Shown here piece after piece: positions 40,484 through 49,337 of a stretch of DNA of 64,000 nt. Within the stretch, counting starts at the first letter, position 1, and each line of letters begins with the position of its first letter. The stretch spans positions 4,464,001-4,528,000 of the forward strand of contig NZ_CP034073.1 of the NCBI RefSeq assembly GCF_003855155.1, read 5' to 3'. The stretch is from Shewanella psychromarinicola. GTDB lineage: Bacteria > Pseudomonadota > Gammaproteobacteria > Enterobacterales > Shewanellaceae. The notes under the pieces were generated by a model. The model ran no database searches. It saw only the letters and a program-made list of their open reading frames with translations, and had not been told where the DNA came from. Position numbers and translations under genes: made by a program.

Positions 40484-40990
40484 ATGATGCGTTATATTAT
40501 TACTCTTCAAGCACCTGATAGAAAAGGCTTAGTAGAACAAATAGCCAATGTAGTAAGCCGACATAATGGCAACTGGCTAGACTCGGAAATGCGCCATATA
40601 GACGGCGTTTTTGCCGCGATATTACAATTAGAAGTCCCAGCACTAAAATGGGATGCATTAGTTGACGCCTTAGAATGCATTGACGGCTTAGCCTTAACCT
40701 TTGCTAAAACCACCTTAAGCACGAAACCGATTAAGCATCTGTATTACAACTTAATCGCATACGATCGCCCCGGGATTGTGTTGCACATCTCTAATAAAAT
40801 GAATGCGTTAGGCGTAAACATTGAACAGTTTAGTAGCCAATACGAAACGGCCAGCCACACAGGCATTGCGTTATTTAGAGCGACAATGGCATTTGGCTTA
40901 ACCGACCCCGCTCAAGAGGAGCAAATCACGGCATCACTTTATGAAATGGGTGATGATGTTGTATTAGATAAGCTCAGTAAATTAGCATAA
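40484..40990 (+). CDS. gcvR: GcvR-like ACT-domain protein (glycine cleavage regulator)
   Basis: This 168-aa protein has two ACT domains: YIITLQAPDRKGLVEQIANVV (4-24) with HNGNWLDSEMRHIDGVFA, and YNLIAYDRPGIVLHISNKMN (about 86-105). The layout matches GcvR, which in E. coli restrains GcvA-activated expression of the glycine cleavage operon. AGGAG precedes the ATG. It is divergent from pstC. Whether the target is the same in this organism is inferred. Confidence 0.85.
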   Translation: MMRYIITLQAPDRKGLVEQIANVVSRHNGNWLDSEMRHIDGVFAAILQLEVPALKWDALVDALECIDGLALTFAKTTLSTKPIKHLYYNLIAYDRPGIVLHISNKMNALGVNIEQFSSQYETASHTGIALFRATMAFGLTDPAQEEQITASLYEMGDDVVLDKLSKLA

Positions 40991-41097
40991 GTTGAATTTA
41001 ACGTTTAAGGCAAAAACAAACGAGGCAAATTAAGGCTAAAATCCGTTTTCATCATCTGCTAAACTGCCACATAATAATGACGATAAATGGATTAACC

Positions 41098-41916
41098 ATG
41101 TTTGGAACGCTATCAAAACTAAAAACCCACCTCAATGATGATCATGAGGTGGAGTATCATTTACCTGTCGGAGAAGCGCGTTTAGCGCTTAACCCGCTTA
41201 TTGGTAAGTCATTAACCATGACTCATACGGGTAATATTTTTTGCAGCAACTGCGGTAAAAAAACCAAGAAAAGTTATTCTCAGGGCCATTGTTATGTATG
41301 CATGACAAAACTGGCCAGTTGCGACCTGTGTATAATGAAACCAGAAACATGCCACTTTGATCAAGGCACTTGCCGCGAACCAGAATGGGGCATGTCAAAT
41401 TGCTTTGTGCCACATTATGTCTATTTGTCTAATACTTCAGGCATTAAAGTAGGTATTACCCGCCATACTCAAATCCCAACCCGTTGGATAGATCAAGGCG
41501 CGACTCAAGGCTTACCTATTTTTAAAGTGTCTACCCGTAAAATGTCGGGCTTAATTGAAGTTGAACTGGCAAAATTCATTAATGATAAAACCCATTGGCA
41601 AGCGATGCTAAAAGGTCATAATGATGATGTCGATTTGGTAGAGCAAGCTGCGCAGCTTATCCCGTTAATTGAAGATAAACTGCAAGCCCTCGCGGCCGAA
41701 CATCAAGATATTGTCATTGAACGCCTAGACGCTAATATTCAGGCCATAAGTTATCCGATCACGCAATTCCCAGTTAAAGTAAAGTCGCATAATTTCGATA
41801 AAATTGCTGAAGTTAGCGGTATTTTACAAGGCATTAAAGGCCAATATCTTATTTTTGATACAGGGGTGATTAATATCCGTAAATTTTCATCTTACGAAGT
41901 AGATGTCAGTTATTAA
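41098..41916 (+). CDS. DUF2797-family cysteine-rich protein
   Basis: This protein of about 272 aa contains a zinc-ribbon-like cluster (FCSNCGKK, GHCYVCMTKL, CDLCIMKPETCHF, TCREPEWG) followed by YVYLSNTSGIKVGITR, which resembles the GIY-YIG nuclease core, and WIDQGA. These features define DUF2797, whose function is unknown. The start was set at ATG 41098 (MFGTLSKLK) because family members begin close to GTLSKM; an ATG at 41077 is in frame and possible. No strong ribosome-binding site helps decide. Confidence 0.82.
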   Translation: MFGTLSKLKTHLNDDHEVEYHLPVGEARLALNPLIGKSLTMTHTGNIFCSNCGKKTKKSYSQGHCYVCMTKLASCDLCIMKPETCHFDQGTCREPEWGMSNCFVPHYVYLSNTSGIKVGITRHTQIPTRWIDQGATQGLPIFKVSTRKMSGLIEVELAKFINDKTHWQAMLKGHNDDVDLVEQAAQLIPLIEDKLQALAAEHQDIVIERLDANIQAISYPITQFPVKVKSHNFDKIAEVSGILQGIKGQYLIFDTGVINIRKFSSYEVDVSY

Positions 41917-41940
41917 CCTACCTGGTTATTATCGAAATGC

Positions 41941-41983
41941 TCAAGTAACGAGCTCAGAGAGAAACTCTGGCCTTGTTGCTTGA
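41941..41983. other. Long imperfect hairpin after the DUF2797 gene
   Basis: A 19-bp stem with one mismatch and a few G-T pairs (TCAAGTAACGAGCTCAGAG against CTCTGGCCTTGTTGCTTGA) encloses the loop AGAAA. No T-tract follows, so it is not a standard terminator. It may be a transcript-end stabilising structure or a solitary palindromic element. Confidence 0.5.
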
Positions 41984-42183
41984 TAGTAACGATCTACGAT
42001 TACACTGAGTCACTAATAATTTACTTAACTTATAACAACAGCTTAATGAATAAATAGCCGTTGTGTTAATATTAAAACGATATATTTAAGCAAGCGTTAA
42101 AAAAATCATTATGGTGAATCATTCATTTCCCCTAGAATTCGACTTATCAAAATAGCTTATTAATCCACTACAGAGACCCTTTC

Positions 42184-42789
42184 ATGGAGTTAGTATTCGC
42201 CATTGCGTTATTTGCTTTTTCTGCCGGCATTACTCCTGGCCCGAACAACATTATGTTAATGACCTCTGGAGTGAACTTTGGTATTAAGCGAAGTATTCCT
42301 CACTTAATGGGTATAAGCTTAGGTTTTCCGACCATGATATTGGCCGTCGGGCTTGGATTAAGCGCAATATTTAAAGCTTATCCCTTCATCCATATTGTGA
42401 TTAAAGTGATTGGTATCAGCTACCTACTTTACCTATCATGGCTCATTGCCAATAGCAGCAGTAAAATGGAAGGCAAACCGGTGAGTAAACCGTTTAGTTT
42501 TTTGCAAGCGGCTGCGTTTCAATGGGTGAATCCAAAAGGTTGGATCATGGCTGTCGGCGCCATTGCAACATTTACCTCAGTGCAGCAAGAGCTCAATGGC
42601 CAAGTGATTACCATTGCCAGCGTATTTTTGTGTGTGGCATTTCCCTGTGCAATTGTCTGGCTTGGATTTGGGGTGGCGCTAAAACGGCTACTTAAAAATG
42701 AGCGCCAACAACGTATTTTTAATGTCACAATGGCTTTATTATTAGTAGCATCGATTATCCCAATGATGTTGCCACCCACAACTCACTGA
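42184..42789 (+). CDS. LysE-family translocator (amino-acid/metabolite exporter)
   Basis: This 201-aa inner-membrane protein of six helices has the family motif FAFSAGITPGPNNIMLMTSG near the start and FQWVNPKGWIMAVGA in the middle. LysE/RhtB proteins export amino acids or related metabolites. The substrate cannot be predicted. The DUF1415 gene follows 29 nt downstream, probably co-transcribed. Confidence 0.9.
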   Translation: MELVFAIALFAFSAGITPGPNNIMLMTSGVNFGIKRSIPHLMGISLGFPTMILAVGLGLSAIFKAYPFIHIVIKVIGISYLLYLSWLIANSSSKMEGKPVSKPFSFLQAAAFQWVNPKGWIMAVGAIATFTSVQQELNGQVITIASVFLCVAFPCAIVWLGFGVALKRLLKNERQQRIFNVTMALLLVASIIPMMLPPTTH

Positions 42790-42818
42790 ACCATTAAATA
42801 GGGTTAAAAGGTTACGTA

Positions 42819-43361
42819 ATGGAACCACATGAATGCCTCACTCACACTGAAAAATGGGTGAAAGATGTCATTATGAAATACAACATTTGCCCGTTTGCCC
42901 GTCGAGAGGTGGAACGTGCCAGCATTCGTTATGTTGCCATTGAAGAAACTAAAGTAGCAAAAGTGCTTAATGCGTTAATACAAGAATGCCAATACTTGGA
43001 CAATCATCCTCAAACTGAAACCACACTGTTTATTCTGCCTCGTGGGTTTGAAGGTTTCTACCCTTATTTAGACATAGTCGATTATGCAAATGATGAATTG
43101 ATTGAGCAAGGTTATGAAGGCATTTACCAACTCGCCAGTTTTCACCCAGACTATTGCTTTGAAGGTGAACCCCAAGACAGTCCGGCTAATTTTACCAATC
43201 GTTCTCCCTACCCTTGCCTGCATATTATCCGTGAAGCCAGTATGGAAATAGCGTTAGCAAGTTATACCGACCCCGAATCCATTCCTGAGCGGAATATTGC
43301 TTTTGCAGAGCGTAAAGGCAGCGATTTTTTTGTGGCCTTATTGCAAAACTGCACCAAGTAG
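42819..43361 (+). CDS. DUF1415-family protein
   Basis: This 180-aa protein contains WVKDVIMKYNICPFARREVE, LFILPRGFEGFYPYLDIVDYAN and YQLASFHPDYCFEG.P.DSPANFTNRSPYP, the conserved blocks of DUF1415. The paired CPFA cysteine and FHPDYCF segment suggest a metal or cofactor site, but no function is established. It lies directly downstream of the LysE-family gene. Confidence 0.88.
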   Translation: MEPHECLTHTEKWVKDVIMKYNICPFARREVERASIRYVAIEETKVAKVLNALIQECQYLDNHPQTETTLFILPRGFEGFYPYLDIVDYANDELIEQGYEGIYQLASFHPDYCFEGEPQDSPANFTNRSPYPCLHIIREASMEIALASYTDPESIPERNIAFAERKGSDFFVALLQNCTK

Positions 43362-43380
43362 CCTTGGTACTCAGGTAAGA

Positions 43381-43564
43381 GCGATGCTGGGGTGACAAGC
43401 AATTAAAGCCTAGAGGCTAGAGCGGACTTCGTCCTGCTAGATCGCTGCGCTACTATACAAGCAAGTAACAGCTAGATGAAACGATCTAGCATCTAGGTCC
43501 ATTCAATCTTTCCGCTTTTCTAGCCTCTAGCAGCGAAGCGTTCTAGCCTCTAGTAGCGAAGCTA
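43381..43564. repeat. Dispersed palindromic repeat copy plus 23-bp tandem duplication
   Basis: Positions 43407-43461 match the shared core: AGCCTAGAGGCTAGAGCGG, the palindrome GGACTTCGTCC, TGCTAG, CGCTGCGCT and ACTATA. At 43519-43541 and 43542-43564 a 23-bp unit TCTAGCCTCTAGYAGCGAAGC is duplicated. The block fills the space between the convergent DUF1415 and hydrolase genes. Confidence 0.8.
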
Positions 43565-43580
43565 TTTAACATCTAGGTTC

Positions 43581-44408
43581 TTATCGTTCTTTCCCATTGT
43601 TGTCGTTATTGAGACAAAATTCACTGATCAATTTTGGCCATTCATTGACATCATCTATCGAGTGAGCAATGTGTAACGTCGAATGTGGTAATATTTTATG
43701 CAACTCAATGGCGGTCTCAATGGGGTGAGCCTTATCACCCTCCCAGGCTAAAATCAGGGTTGGCATAGTCAATGTGGCAATGTGTTGTTTATTTGGCAGA
43801 TCATTGAGGGCGGCTGCGCGAAACAGTCGGTCAAGCGTTTGACGTGTCATCAATTTTAATCCGTCTAACGTGCCCAGCACACTGTGTTCGTGGCCATTAA
43901 TCAGCCAACTTGGTAGCATTTTTCCCCAATGTTTGGCGTTTATCCTGGCTAACCCTTTACCGCCAAAAATACGCGCTGCTTTGGCCATTTTAGGGTAAAT
44001 ATCCACTTGTGCCGCCCGTGCATCCCATGCTGTGGGCGGGTTCATCAGGATCAATCCTTTTACTTTTTCTGGATACTTCAATGCAGCATATAAGCTCGTG
44101 ACACTGCCCATTGATTGACCGCCTAAAATAAGCTCTGATGGCGCGCTTAAATGCGTGGCGATGCTTATCATGTCATTCGCCAGTTCTGGCCATAAATAGT
44201 CTTCAACGCACTTACCGGCTGAAGACAAGCCATGACCAACGGCGTCATAACGAATAAGCTGTAACTTTTTGGGAAATCGATGCCAGGCATATAAACCAAT
44301 CGCATCTTCACTTTGAATGCTGCCGGTTGAGCCATGGGCCCAAATAAGGGTCTGTCCCATACCGCTAATGGAACAATTAAACTGATTAATATTAAATTGC
44401 TCTGTCAT
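43581..44408 (-). CDS. Alpha/beta hydrolase
   Basis: This 275-aa enzyme has the oxyanion-hole HG (IWAHGSTGS), the nucleophile elbow LGGQSMGSVTS (GxSxG) near residue 99, an acidic residue in LILAWEGDKAHP and a C-terminal histidine (TLHIAHSIDDVNEWP). The substrate is unknown. It lies 27 nt after an uncharacterised small gene, probably in the same transcript. Confidence 0.85.
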   Translation of the reverse strand: MTEQFNINQFNCSISGMGQTLIWAHGSTGSIQSEDAIGLYAWHRFPKKLQLIRYDAVGHGLSSAGKCVEDYLWPELANDMISIATHLSAPSELILGGQSMGSVTSLYAALKYPEKVKGLILMNPPTAWDARAAQVDIYPKMAKAARIFGGKGLARINAKHWGKMLPSWLINGHEHSVLGTLDGLKLMTRQTLDRLFRAAALNDLPNKQHIATLTMPTLILAWEGDKAHPIETAIELHKILPHSTLHIAHSIDDVNEWPKLISEFCLNNDNNGKER

Positions 44409-44435
44409 GGCCTATCGCGCTCCTAATGAGTCAAC

Positions 44436-44801
44436 TTATCCTTTTACAATTTCAATCAGTCTATTGATAAATAGAATAACTGCATCTGTGGTATCAAACC
44501 GAAATGCTAGACCATAGTGAATTTCATTTAAGCCTTTGTTTCGACGGGTTGGAAATCGGGTCATTTGCGCATTATGGTAATAATCATATTTTGCGTGTAC
44601 GCCATCTATGGTCGCCAATTCTGTCGAAAAAATTTCAAATGCCGGACGGATAATCAGTAATGGCGTTTGTCCTTCCACATGCAAATAAACCGGTTCTTTT
44701 AACTCAGGGAGCATGTATTCGGTAACATTCTTAATATTAAAATTAGTACGACATTTGAGTTCATTCAAGGTTGATGCGGCTTGTTCGAGGGTGATGCTCA
44801 T
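44436..44801 (-). CDS. Uncharacterised 121-aa protein
   Basis: No family was recognised. It is a soluble alpha/beta protein without signal peptide, containing YLHVEGQTPLLIIRPAFEIF, MTRFPTRRNKGLNEIHYG and AVILFINRLIEIV. The start was placed at ATG 44801 (MSITLEQ); the frame opens ten codons earlier at ATG 44831, and neither start has a clear ribosome-binding site. It precedes the hydrolase gene and may be co-transcribed with it. Confidence 0.65.
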   Translation of the reverse strand: MSITLEQAASTLNELKCRTNFNIKNVTEYMLPELKEPVYLHVEGQTPLLIIRPAFEIFSTELATIDGVHAKYDYYHNAQMTRFPTRRNKGLNEIHYGLAFRFDTTDAVILFINRLIEIVKG

Positions 44802-44871
44802 AAAATAGATGCCTGTGCTGGGTAATACCATTGATTTATAACACTAGAGTATATGACTTAGGCAGGTAAAT

Positions 44872-44907
44872 AAAAACAAAAAGCCCCGAACATTTGTTCA
44901 GGGCTAA
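44872..44907 (-). terminator. Rho-independent terminator after ybiT
   Basis: On the minus strand AGCCC (with one mismatch) and GTTC/GAAC arms form a hairpin (44882-44905) followed by TTTTTGTTTTTA. It ends the ybiT transcript before the small uncharacterised gene. Confidence 0.88.
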
Positions 44908-44960
44908 TGATGTTAATTCGTTAGTATTGGCTATAAACGATACTGGCTATAAAACCACAA

Positions 44961-46553
44961 TTAAGCGTCGATACCTTTACTCGCCAATAACTCGTCGTAA
45001 GTGCCTTTGAAATCATTAATACCCTTGTCGGTGATTTCAATAATACGTGTGGCCAATGATGATACAAATGCACGGTCATGGGAGACGAAAATCAATGTGC
45101 CTTCGTACTTTTCAAGCGCATTATTTAATGACTCGATTGATTCCATATCCATGTGGTTGGTTGGTTCATCGAGTAACAAAATATTGGCTTTTTGCATGAT
45201 AAGTTTACCGAAATACATACGGCCTTTTTCACCACCGGACAACACTTTAACGGATTTTTTAATGTCATCTGCGCCAAACAACATACGGCCTAAAATACCG
45301 CGAACAGATTGATCGTCATCGTTTTCTTTACGCCATTGACTCATCCATTCAAATAAAGTCATGTCATTAGTAAAATCAGCTTCATGATCCTGGGCGTAGT
45401 AACCAAGATTGGCATTTTCAGACCAATTAATAGTCCCTTCGTCTTGTGGAATATCGTGCACTAAAGTACGTAGTAAGGTGGTTTTACCAATACCGTTCTG
45501 ACCCAAAATAGCAATACGTTCACCCACTTCAACCATTAAGTTCAGTTTGCTAAATAAGGGTTTGTCGTAACCTTTAGTTAAATTTTCGACGACCAGTGCA
45601 TTTCGAAACAATTTCTTGTCTTGCTCGAAACGAATAAAGGGGTTGACGCGACTTGATGCTTTAATGTCATCAAGTTTAATTTTATCAATTTGCTTAGCGC
45701 GTGATGTGGCTTGTTTCGCTTTCGATGCGTTAGCCGAGAAGCGTGCTACGAAGGTTTGTAATTCAGCAATTTGCGCTTTTTTCTTCGCGTTGTCATTCAT
45801 TAAACGTTCACGTGATTGCTGTGCAGCCATCATGTATTCGTCGTAGTTACCAGGGAACACTCGCAGTTCACCGTAATCTAAGTCAGCCATGTGGGTACAC
45901 ACTGAGTTTAAAAAGTAACGGTCATGGGAAATAATAATCATGGTGCTGTTACGTTGGTTCAACATGTCTTGTAACCAGCGAATAGTATCGATGTCCAAGT
46001 TGTTGGTCGGTTCGTCAAGTAACAATAAATCTGGATTTGAGAATAATGCTTGCGCCAATAACACCCGCAATTTGAAACCAGGAGCGATTTCGCTCATTAA
46101 CCCAAAATGTTGCTCAGTGGCAATACCCACACCAAGCAATAAATCGCCTGCACGAGCGTCCGAGGTATACCCATCCATCTCAGCAAATTCCATCTCAAGC
46201 TCAGACACTTTGATACCGTCTTCTTCACTCATTTCAGGTAAAGAATAAATACGGTCACGCTCTTGCTTCACTTTCCACAACTCTCTGTGGCCCATGATCA
46301 CAGTATCAATGACTGAAAAACTTTCGTAAGCAAACTGGTCTTGGTTTAATTTACCCATGCGCTCGTTAACATCTATCGAGACGTTACCGCTTGAAGGCTC
46401 TAAATCACCGGCAAGGATTTTCATAAAGGTGGATTTACCACAACCATTCGCGCCAATTAAACCGTAGCGATTACCGCCACCAAATTTAACTGATAGGTTT
46501 TCAAACAGTGGCTTTGCGCCAAACTGCATCGTGATGTTAGCTGTTGTAATCAA
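44961..46553 (-). CDS. ybiT: ABC-F ATPase YbiT
   Basis: This 530-aa soluble tandem ABC protein matches E. coli YbiT in length and sequence. The first cassette has [13 protein letters not shown] and [17 protein letters not shown]; a linker follows ([22 protein letters not shown]); the second has [14 protein letters not shown] and [18 protein letters not shown] proteins act on ribosomes. The start is a TTG at 46553 ([11 protein letters not shown]), which gives the exact family length; the frame is open for 72 further codons but that part is unlike any homologue. A GGAA lies upstream of the TTG. It ends in the terminator at 44872-44907. Confidence 0.92.
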   Translation of the reverse strand: MITTANITMQFGAKPLFENLSVKFGGGNRYGLIGANGCGKSTFMKILAGDLEPSSGNVSIDVNERMGKLNQDQFAYESFSVIDTVIMGHRELWKVKQERDRIYSLPEMSEEDGIKVSELEMEFAEMDGYTSDARAGDLLLGVGIATEQHFGLMSEIAPGFKLRVLLAQALFSNPDLLLLDEPTNNLDIDTIRWLQDMLNQRNSTMIIISHDRYFLNSVCTHMADLDYGELRVFPGNYDEYMMAAQQSRERLMNDNAKKKAQIAELQTFVARFSANASKAKQATSRAKQIDKIKLDDIKASSRVNPFIRFEQDKKLFRNALVVENLTKGYDKPLFSKLNLMVEVGERIAILGQNGIGKTTLLRTLVHDIPQDEGTINWSENANLGYYAQDHEADFTNDMTLFEWMSQWRKENDDDQSVRGILGRMLFGADDIKKSVKVLSGGEKGRMYFGKLIMQKANILLLDEPTNHMDMESIESLNNALEKYEGTLIFVSHDRAFVSSLATRIIEITDKGINDFKGTYDELLASKGIDA

Positions 46554-46800
46554 AATGAAATTCCAAATCGTGTTGTGTGTTAAAGCCCATATCAAATTAT
46601 CGTGTAATCGTTTGAGTTGACGTCTAGACGACCCAAGCAAGCAAAAAATGATATTGAAACTGGCATACGGCAAAGCCGAGGTAAATACGAAGCGCAATAT
46701 TGTAAGGATTTTCGGGCTATTTATCAACCTAAAATGGACCGATATCGATAACAACACAAAAGCAAACACTAACCCGGCGTTGACGGTAAAAGCTTCAACA

Positions 46801-47089
46801 GCCTAGAGGCTATAAAATCTATAGCAAGAGCCTAGAGCGCTGCACTGCTAGGACGCTGCGCGGCTAGATGCTATAAAAGCAAACAGCACAGCGAAACGAC
46901 TCTAGCAGGAAGAAGTCCGCCCTAATCTCTAGGCACTGCCAGCTTGTCATCGATTGTCATCGCCGGCTATCGCTTGTCATCCCGCTCTTCTCCGCTTTTA
47001 TAGCAGCGCAGCGATCTAGCAGGACGCAGTCCGCCCTAGTCTCTAGGCTTTGACCGCTTGTCATCGCTTGTCATCGCTTGCCATCGTTT
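46801..47089. repeat. Cluster of dispersed palindromic repeat copies between ybiT and the M14 peptidase gene
   Basis: The stretch from ybiT (46554) to 47089 has no gene. Within it, 46801-46878 is a degenerate direct copy (GCCTAGAGGC, AGCCTAGAGCGCTGCACTGCTAGGACGC in two pieces). Positions 46900-46933 and 46996-47049 are inverted copies with GCAGGACGCAGTCCGCCCTAG and TCTCTAGGC. CGCTTGTCATCG-like 11-bp words repeat at 46943-46980 and 47051-47085. Promoter sequences for ybiT must lie in 46554-46800. Confidence 0.75.
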
Positions 47090-48013
47090 TTAAAGCTTCA
47101 AATAACCAACAATATAATCCAATCCACCAATGATGGCAGCGACTTGAGCGTCGTTACATTCTTGAACGGTGACAAGTGGGCTATCGGGATAGACTTCGGT
47201 GGTGGTGTTAAAGTGATTGACTGTAATGCCGGCGCATAAACTGAGTTTTTTAACCGGATAGTTAACCACCCCAAATTGTTCAATCGGCACTTCGATAAGT
47301 TGGTTTTTATCATCTGCTGGAGCAATATGAGTCACTTTTAAGACCGAGTCGATAACCGCTTTTTGAAATGCGGGTGTTGGGTTGTCACTGTCACCGACAA
47401 GGTAGAAACCGTCAGGAATAATACCTTTGTCGTATTCAACACCATCGCGAGCAGATAATACCGGTCTGAACTCCAGCTCGTCAGTATCGGTAGTTTCATG
47501 TAGGTCAATATGCGCATAAATATCGCCCAGTGTTGCGACAAATGCCATCAGTGCAGCAGACTCTTCTGCTGGGCTATTAGGATAAAAAGAACGATTAGGG
47601 TCGATGGCTTTAGGATTCCAACGATTAATAGTTTCATAACCCCAAGGACTGATGCAAGGCGCTACGACTACATTGAAATATTGAGCATAGTGTTGTGCTT
47701 TCGTGGCTAAGAATTGAATCGCACCTTGTACACCGCTGGTTTCATATCCATGCACACCACCCGTCACGAGAATGGTTTTTTTATTGCTATCCCACTGCTG
47801 AGATTTAAACGCAAACAGTGGGTATTTGTCGGCATCATAAGATAACGCGCCGTATTGTACTTGTTCAAACTGAGCGGCCAGCGGGGTTAATTTACTCACC
47901 ACTTCATCTTGATATGAACGTTTTATCGTCACTTGTGCTAACCATTGGCTTTTGTCAGCATCGGTCCACTTTTGCCCTGGAGTACCAATAGGATACGCTG
48001 TTGAATTGCTCAT
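47090..48013 (-). CDS. M14-family zinc carboxypeptidase-like protein
   Basis: This 307-aa protein has the M14 zinc motif HxxE in VTGGVHGYETSG (about residues 86-97), the third ligand in YAHIDLHETTDTD, a substrate-binding arginine context in NRWNPKAIDPNRSFYPNS and the late VYPDSPLVTV. There is no signal peptide, so a cytoplasmic peptidase or amidohydrolase is likely. The substrate is unknown. Short spacers suggest co-transcription with the EamA transporter and a small membrane protein upstream. Confidence 0.82.
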   Translation of the reverse strand: MSNSTAYPIGTPGQKWTDADKSQWLAQVTIKRSYQDEVVSKLTPLAAQFEQVQYGALSYDADKYPLFAFKSQQWDSNKKTILVTGGVHGYETSGVQGAIQFLATKAQHYAQYFNVVVAPCISPWGYETINRWNPKAIDPNRSFYPNSPAEESAALMAFVATLGDIYAHIDLHETTDTDELEFRPVLSARDGVEYDKGIIPDGFYLVGDSDNPTPAFQKAVIDSVLKVTHIAPADDKNQLIEVPIEQFGVVNYPVKKLSLCAGITVNHFNTTTEVYPDSPLVTVQECNDAQVAAIIGGLDYIVGYLKL

Positions 48014-48051
48014 ATAACCTCGTTAATCGTTTGTTTTATTGAGTTAATCTA

Positions 48052-48987
48052 TTAAATTTTGATTTGTTTTGGCTTAGCTAAAATGACTAATGCTATGCCT
48101 AAAAAAATGATGCAGGCTGAGATACTAAGATGAATACTGATCGTTTCACCTAAAAACAACACGCCACCTAAGGCTGCAATGACGGGAACGGTCAGCTGTA
48201 ATACCGCGGCATGGGTTGATGTTAACCCACGTAATGCTTGATACCATAATGCATACCCGACACCGGATGCCGCCCCGCCTGACAAGATGGCCAGTAGGAT
48301 CCCTAATGGTGATAATATGAAGTGGCTCATTGGTTCGGTAACGGCAAACACGGACAGCAACCATACTGCGCCTATCATCACCATAACCAACGGCAAGGTC
48401 CGAATAAAATTATATCCAGTGTCGAATAGCGGTTGGCGAGACTGTTTACCCAATAAAGTGTAGCCCCCCCATGCACAGCCACTGATGGCCATTAACACTA
48501 AGCCGGTGAGTGAGGGAGCACTAACCCCAGGTAACACTAAATAGCCAAAGCCAGCAAAAGCCAATAATGCCCCAATGAACTCGAGTAACGTCAGTCGTTG
48601 ACCTTGAATATGGCTGATGACCATCATGCTAATTTGCACTGCGGCAAACAAAATCAACGCACCAGTAGCGGTGTCGAGCAGTACATAAGCGTATGAAAAC
48701 GCCACAGCATAGATAAACAGTAATCCCGCAGCAAACAAGCTACCTCGGCGAGTGGAGTTATTAGTGTCGGTTTTACTTGGTCGCAATAACATTAATAACC
48801 ACAACACCAAGGCACCTGTGGTCAAACGAATGGCCGTAAAACTGCTTGGGTCAATTAATGGCGTTGTTTGCTGGGTCGATGATAACGCCATGCGGCACAA
48901 TACTGAGTTAGCCGCAAATGCAACCAAGGCTATCATGGTATACAGGGGAATAGAAAACCGCGATAAAAACGCTGATAGAGCAGACAT
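48052..48987 (-). CDS. EamA-family (DMT superfamily) transporter
   Basis: This 311-aa protein has ten hydrophobic segments in two EamA repeats. The first begins VAFAANSVLCRMAL and the second ISGCAWGGYTLLGKQS; GYALWYQALRGLTSTHAAVLQLTVPVIA is the typical second-repeat end. EamA proteins export metabolites such as amino acids. The substrate is not predictable. It lies 8 nt after a small membrane-protein gene and 38 nt before the M14 gene. Confidence 0.88.
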   Translation of the reverse strand: MSALSAFLSRFSIPLYTMIALVAFAANSVLCRMALSSTQQTTPLIDPSSFTAIRLTTGALVLWLLMLLRPSKTDTNNSTRRGSLFAAGLLFIYAVAFSYAYVLLDTATGALILFAAVQISMMVISHIQGQRLTLLEFIGALLAFAGFGYLVLPGVSAPSLTGLVLMAISGCAWGGYTLLGKQSRQPLFDTGYNFIRTLPLVMVMIGAVWLLSVFAVTEPMSHFILSPLGILLAILSGGAASGVGYALWYQALRGLTSTHAAVLQLTVPVIAALGGVLFLGETISIHLSISACIIFLGIALVILAKPKQIKI

Positions 48988-48995
48988 AAACGGGG

Positions 48996-49235
48996 CTACT
49001 TAGCGTTGTTTTTAAAGGTGAATTTATTGACAAACCATTGTATTACAGCCACTTGCTGCACATGTGTTAAACCAAAGTAGACGCAAATCCAAGGTGAGAT
49101 AAGTAAAAACCACGGTAAAGCAGCCGTTGAACGATCGGAAAAGAATAAATACAAAAAACCGCCATAGATGATTATCACCCCTAGCACTCCAACAATTAAC
49201 ATGATTTTTTTGATCAGAAATTCTAATTTGGCCAC
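48996..49235 (-). CDS. Small two-helix membrane protein
   Basis: This 79-aa protein has hydrophobic helices at about 10-32 (IMLIVGVLGVIIIYGGFLYLF) and 40-55 (LPWFLLISPWICVYFG) and a basic C-terminus. The GTG start has AGGGA nine bases before it. It is followed after 8 nt by the EamA gene. No family recognised. It begins only 17 bp after the ivd-operon terminator, leaving little room for a separate promoter. Confidence 0.6.
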   Translation of the reverse strand: MAKLEFLIKKIMLIVGVLGVIIIYGGFLYLFFSDRSTAALPWFLLISPWICVYFGLTHVQQVAVIQWFVNKFTFKNNAK

Positions 49236-49251
49236 GTAATAGCATCCCTAA

Positions 49252-49300
49252 AGAGTGAAAAAATAACGCCAAGCTAATACGAATAGTATTAGCTTGGCGT
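49252..49300 (-). terminator. Strong terminator of the ivd-mms operon
   Basis: A perfect 15-bp stem, ACGCCAAGCTAATAC (49266-49280) with GTATTAGCTTGGCGT (49286-49300), encloses a 5-nt loop and is followed on the minus strand by TTATTTTTTC. It lies 38 bp after ivdG. Confidence 0.93.
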
Positions 49301-49337
49301 GACAGCATCATAACAAACTTAAAGCAGATATCATCGC

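Noticed and set aside
46554..46769. N-terminal extension of the ybiT frame by 72 codons
   Set aside because: The family length (530 aa) and sequence start exactly at TTG 46553; the extension has no similarity to the conserved N-terminus and runs into the promoter region.
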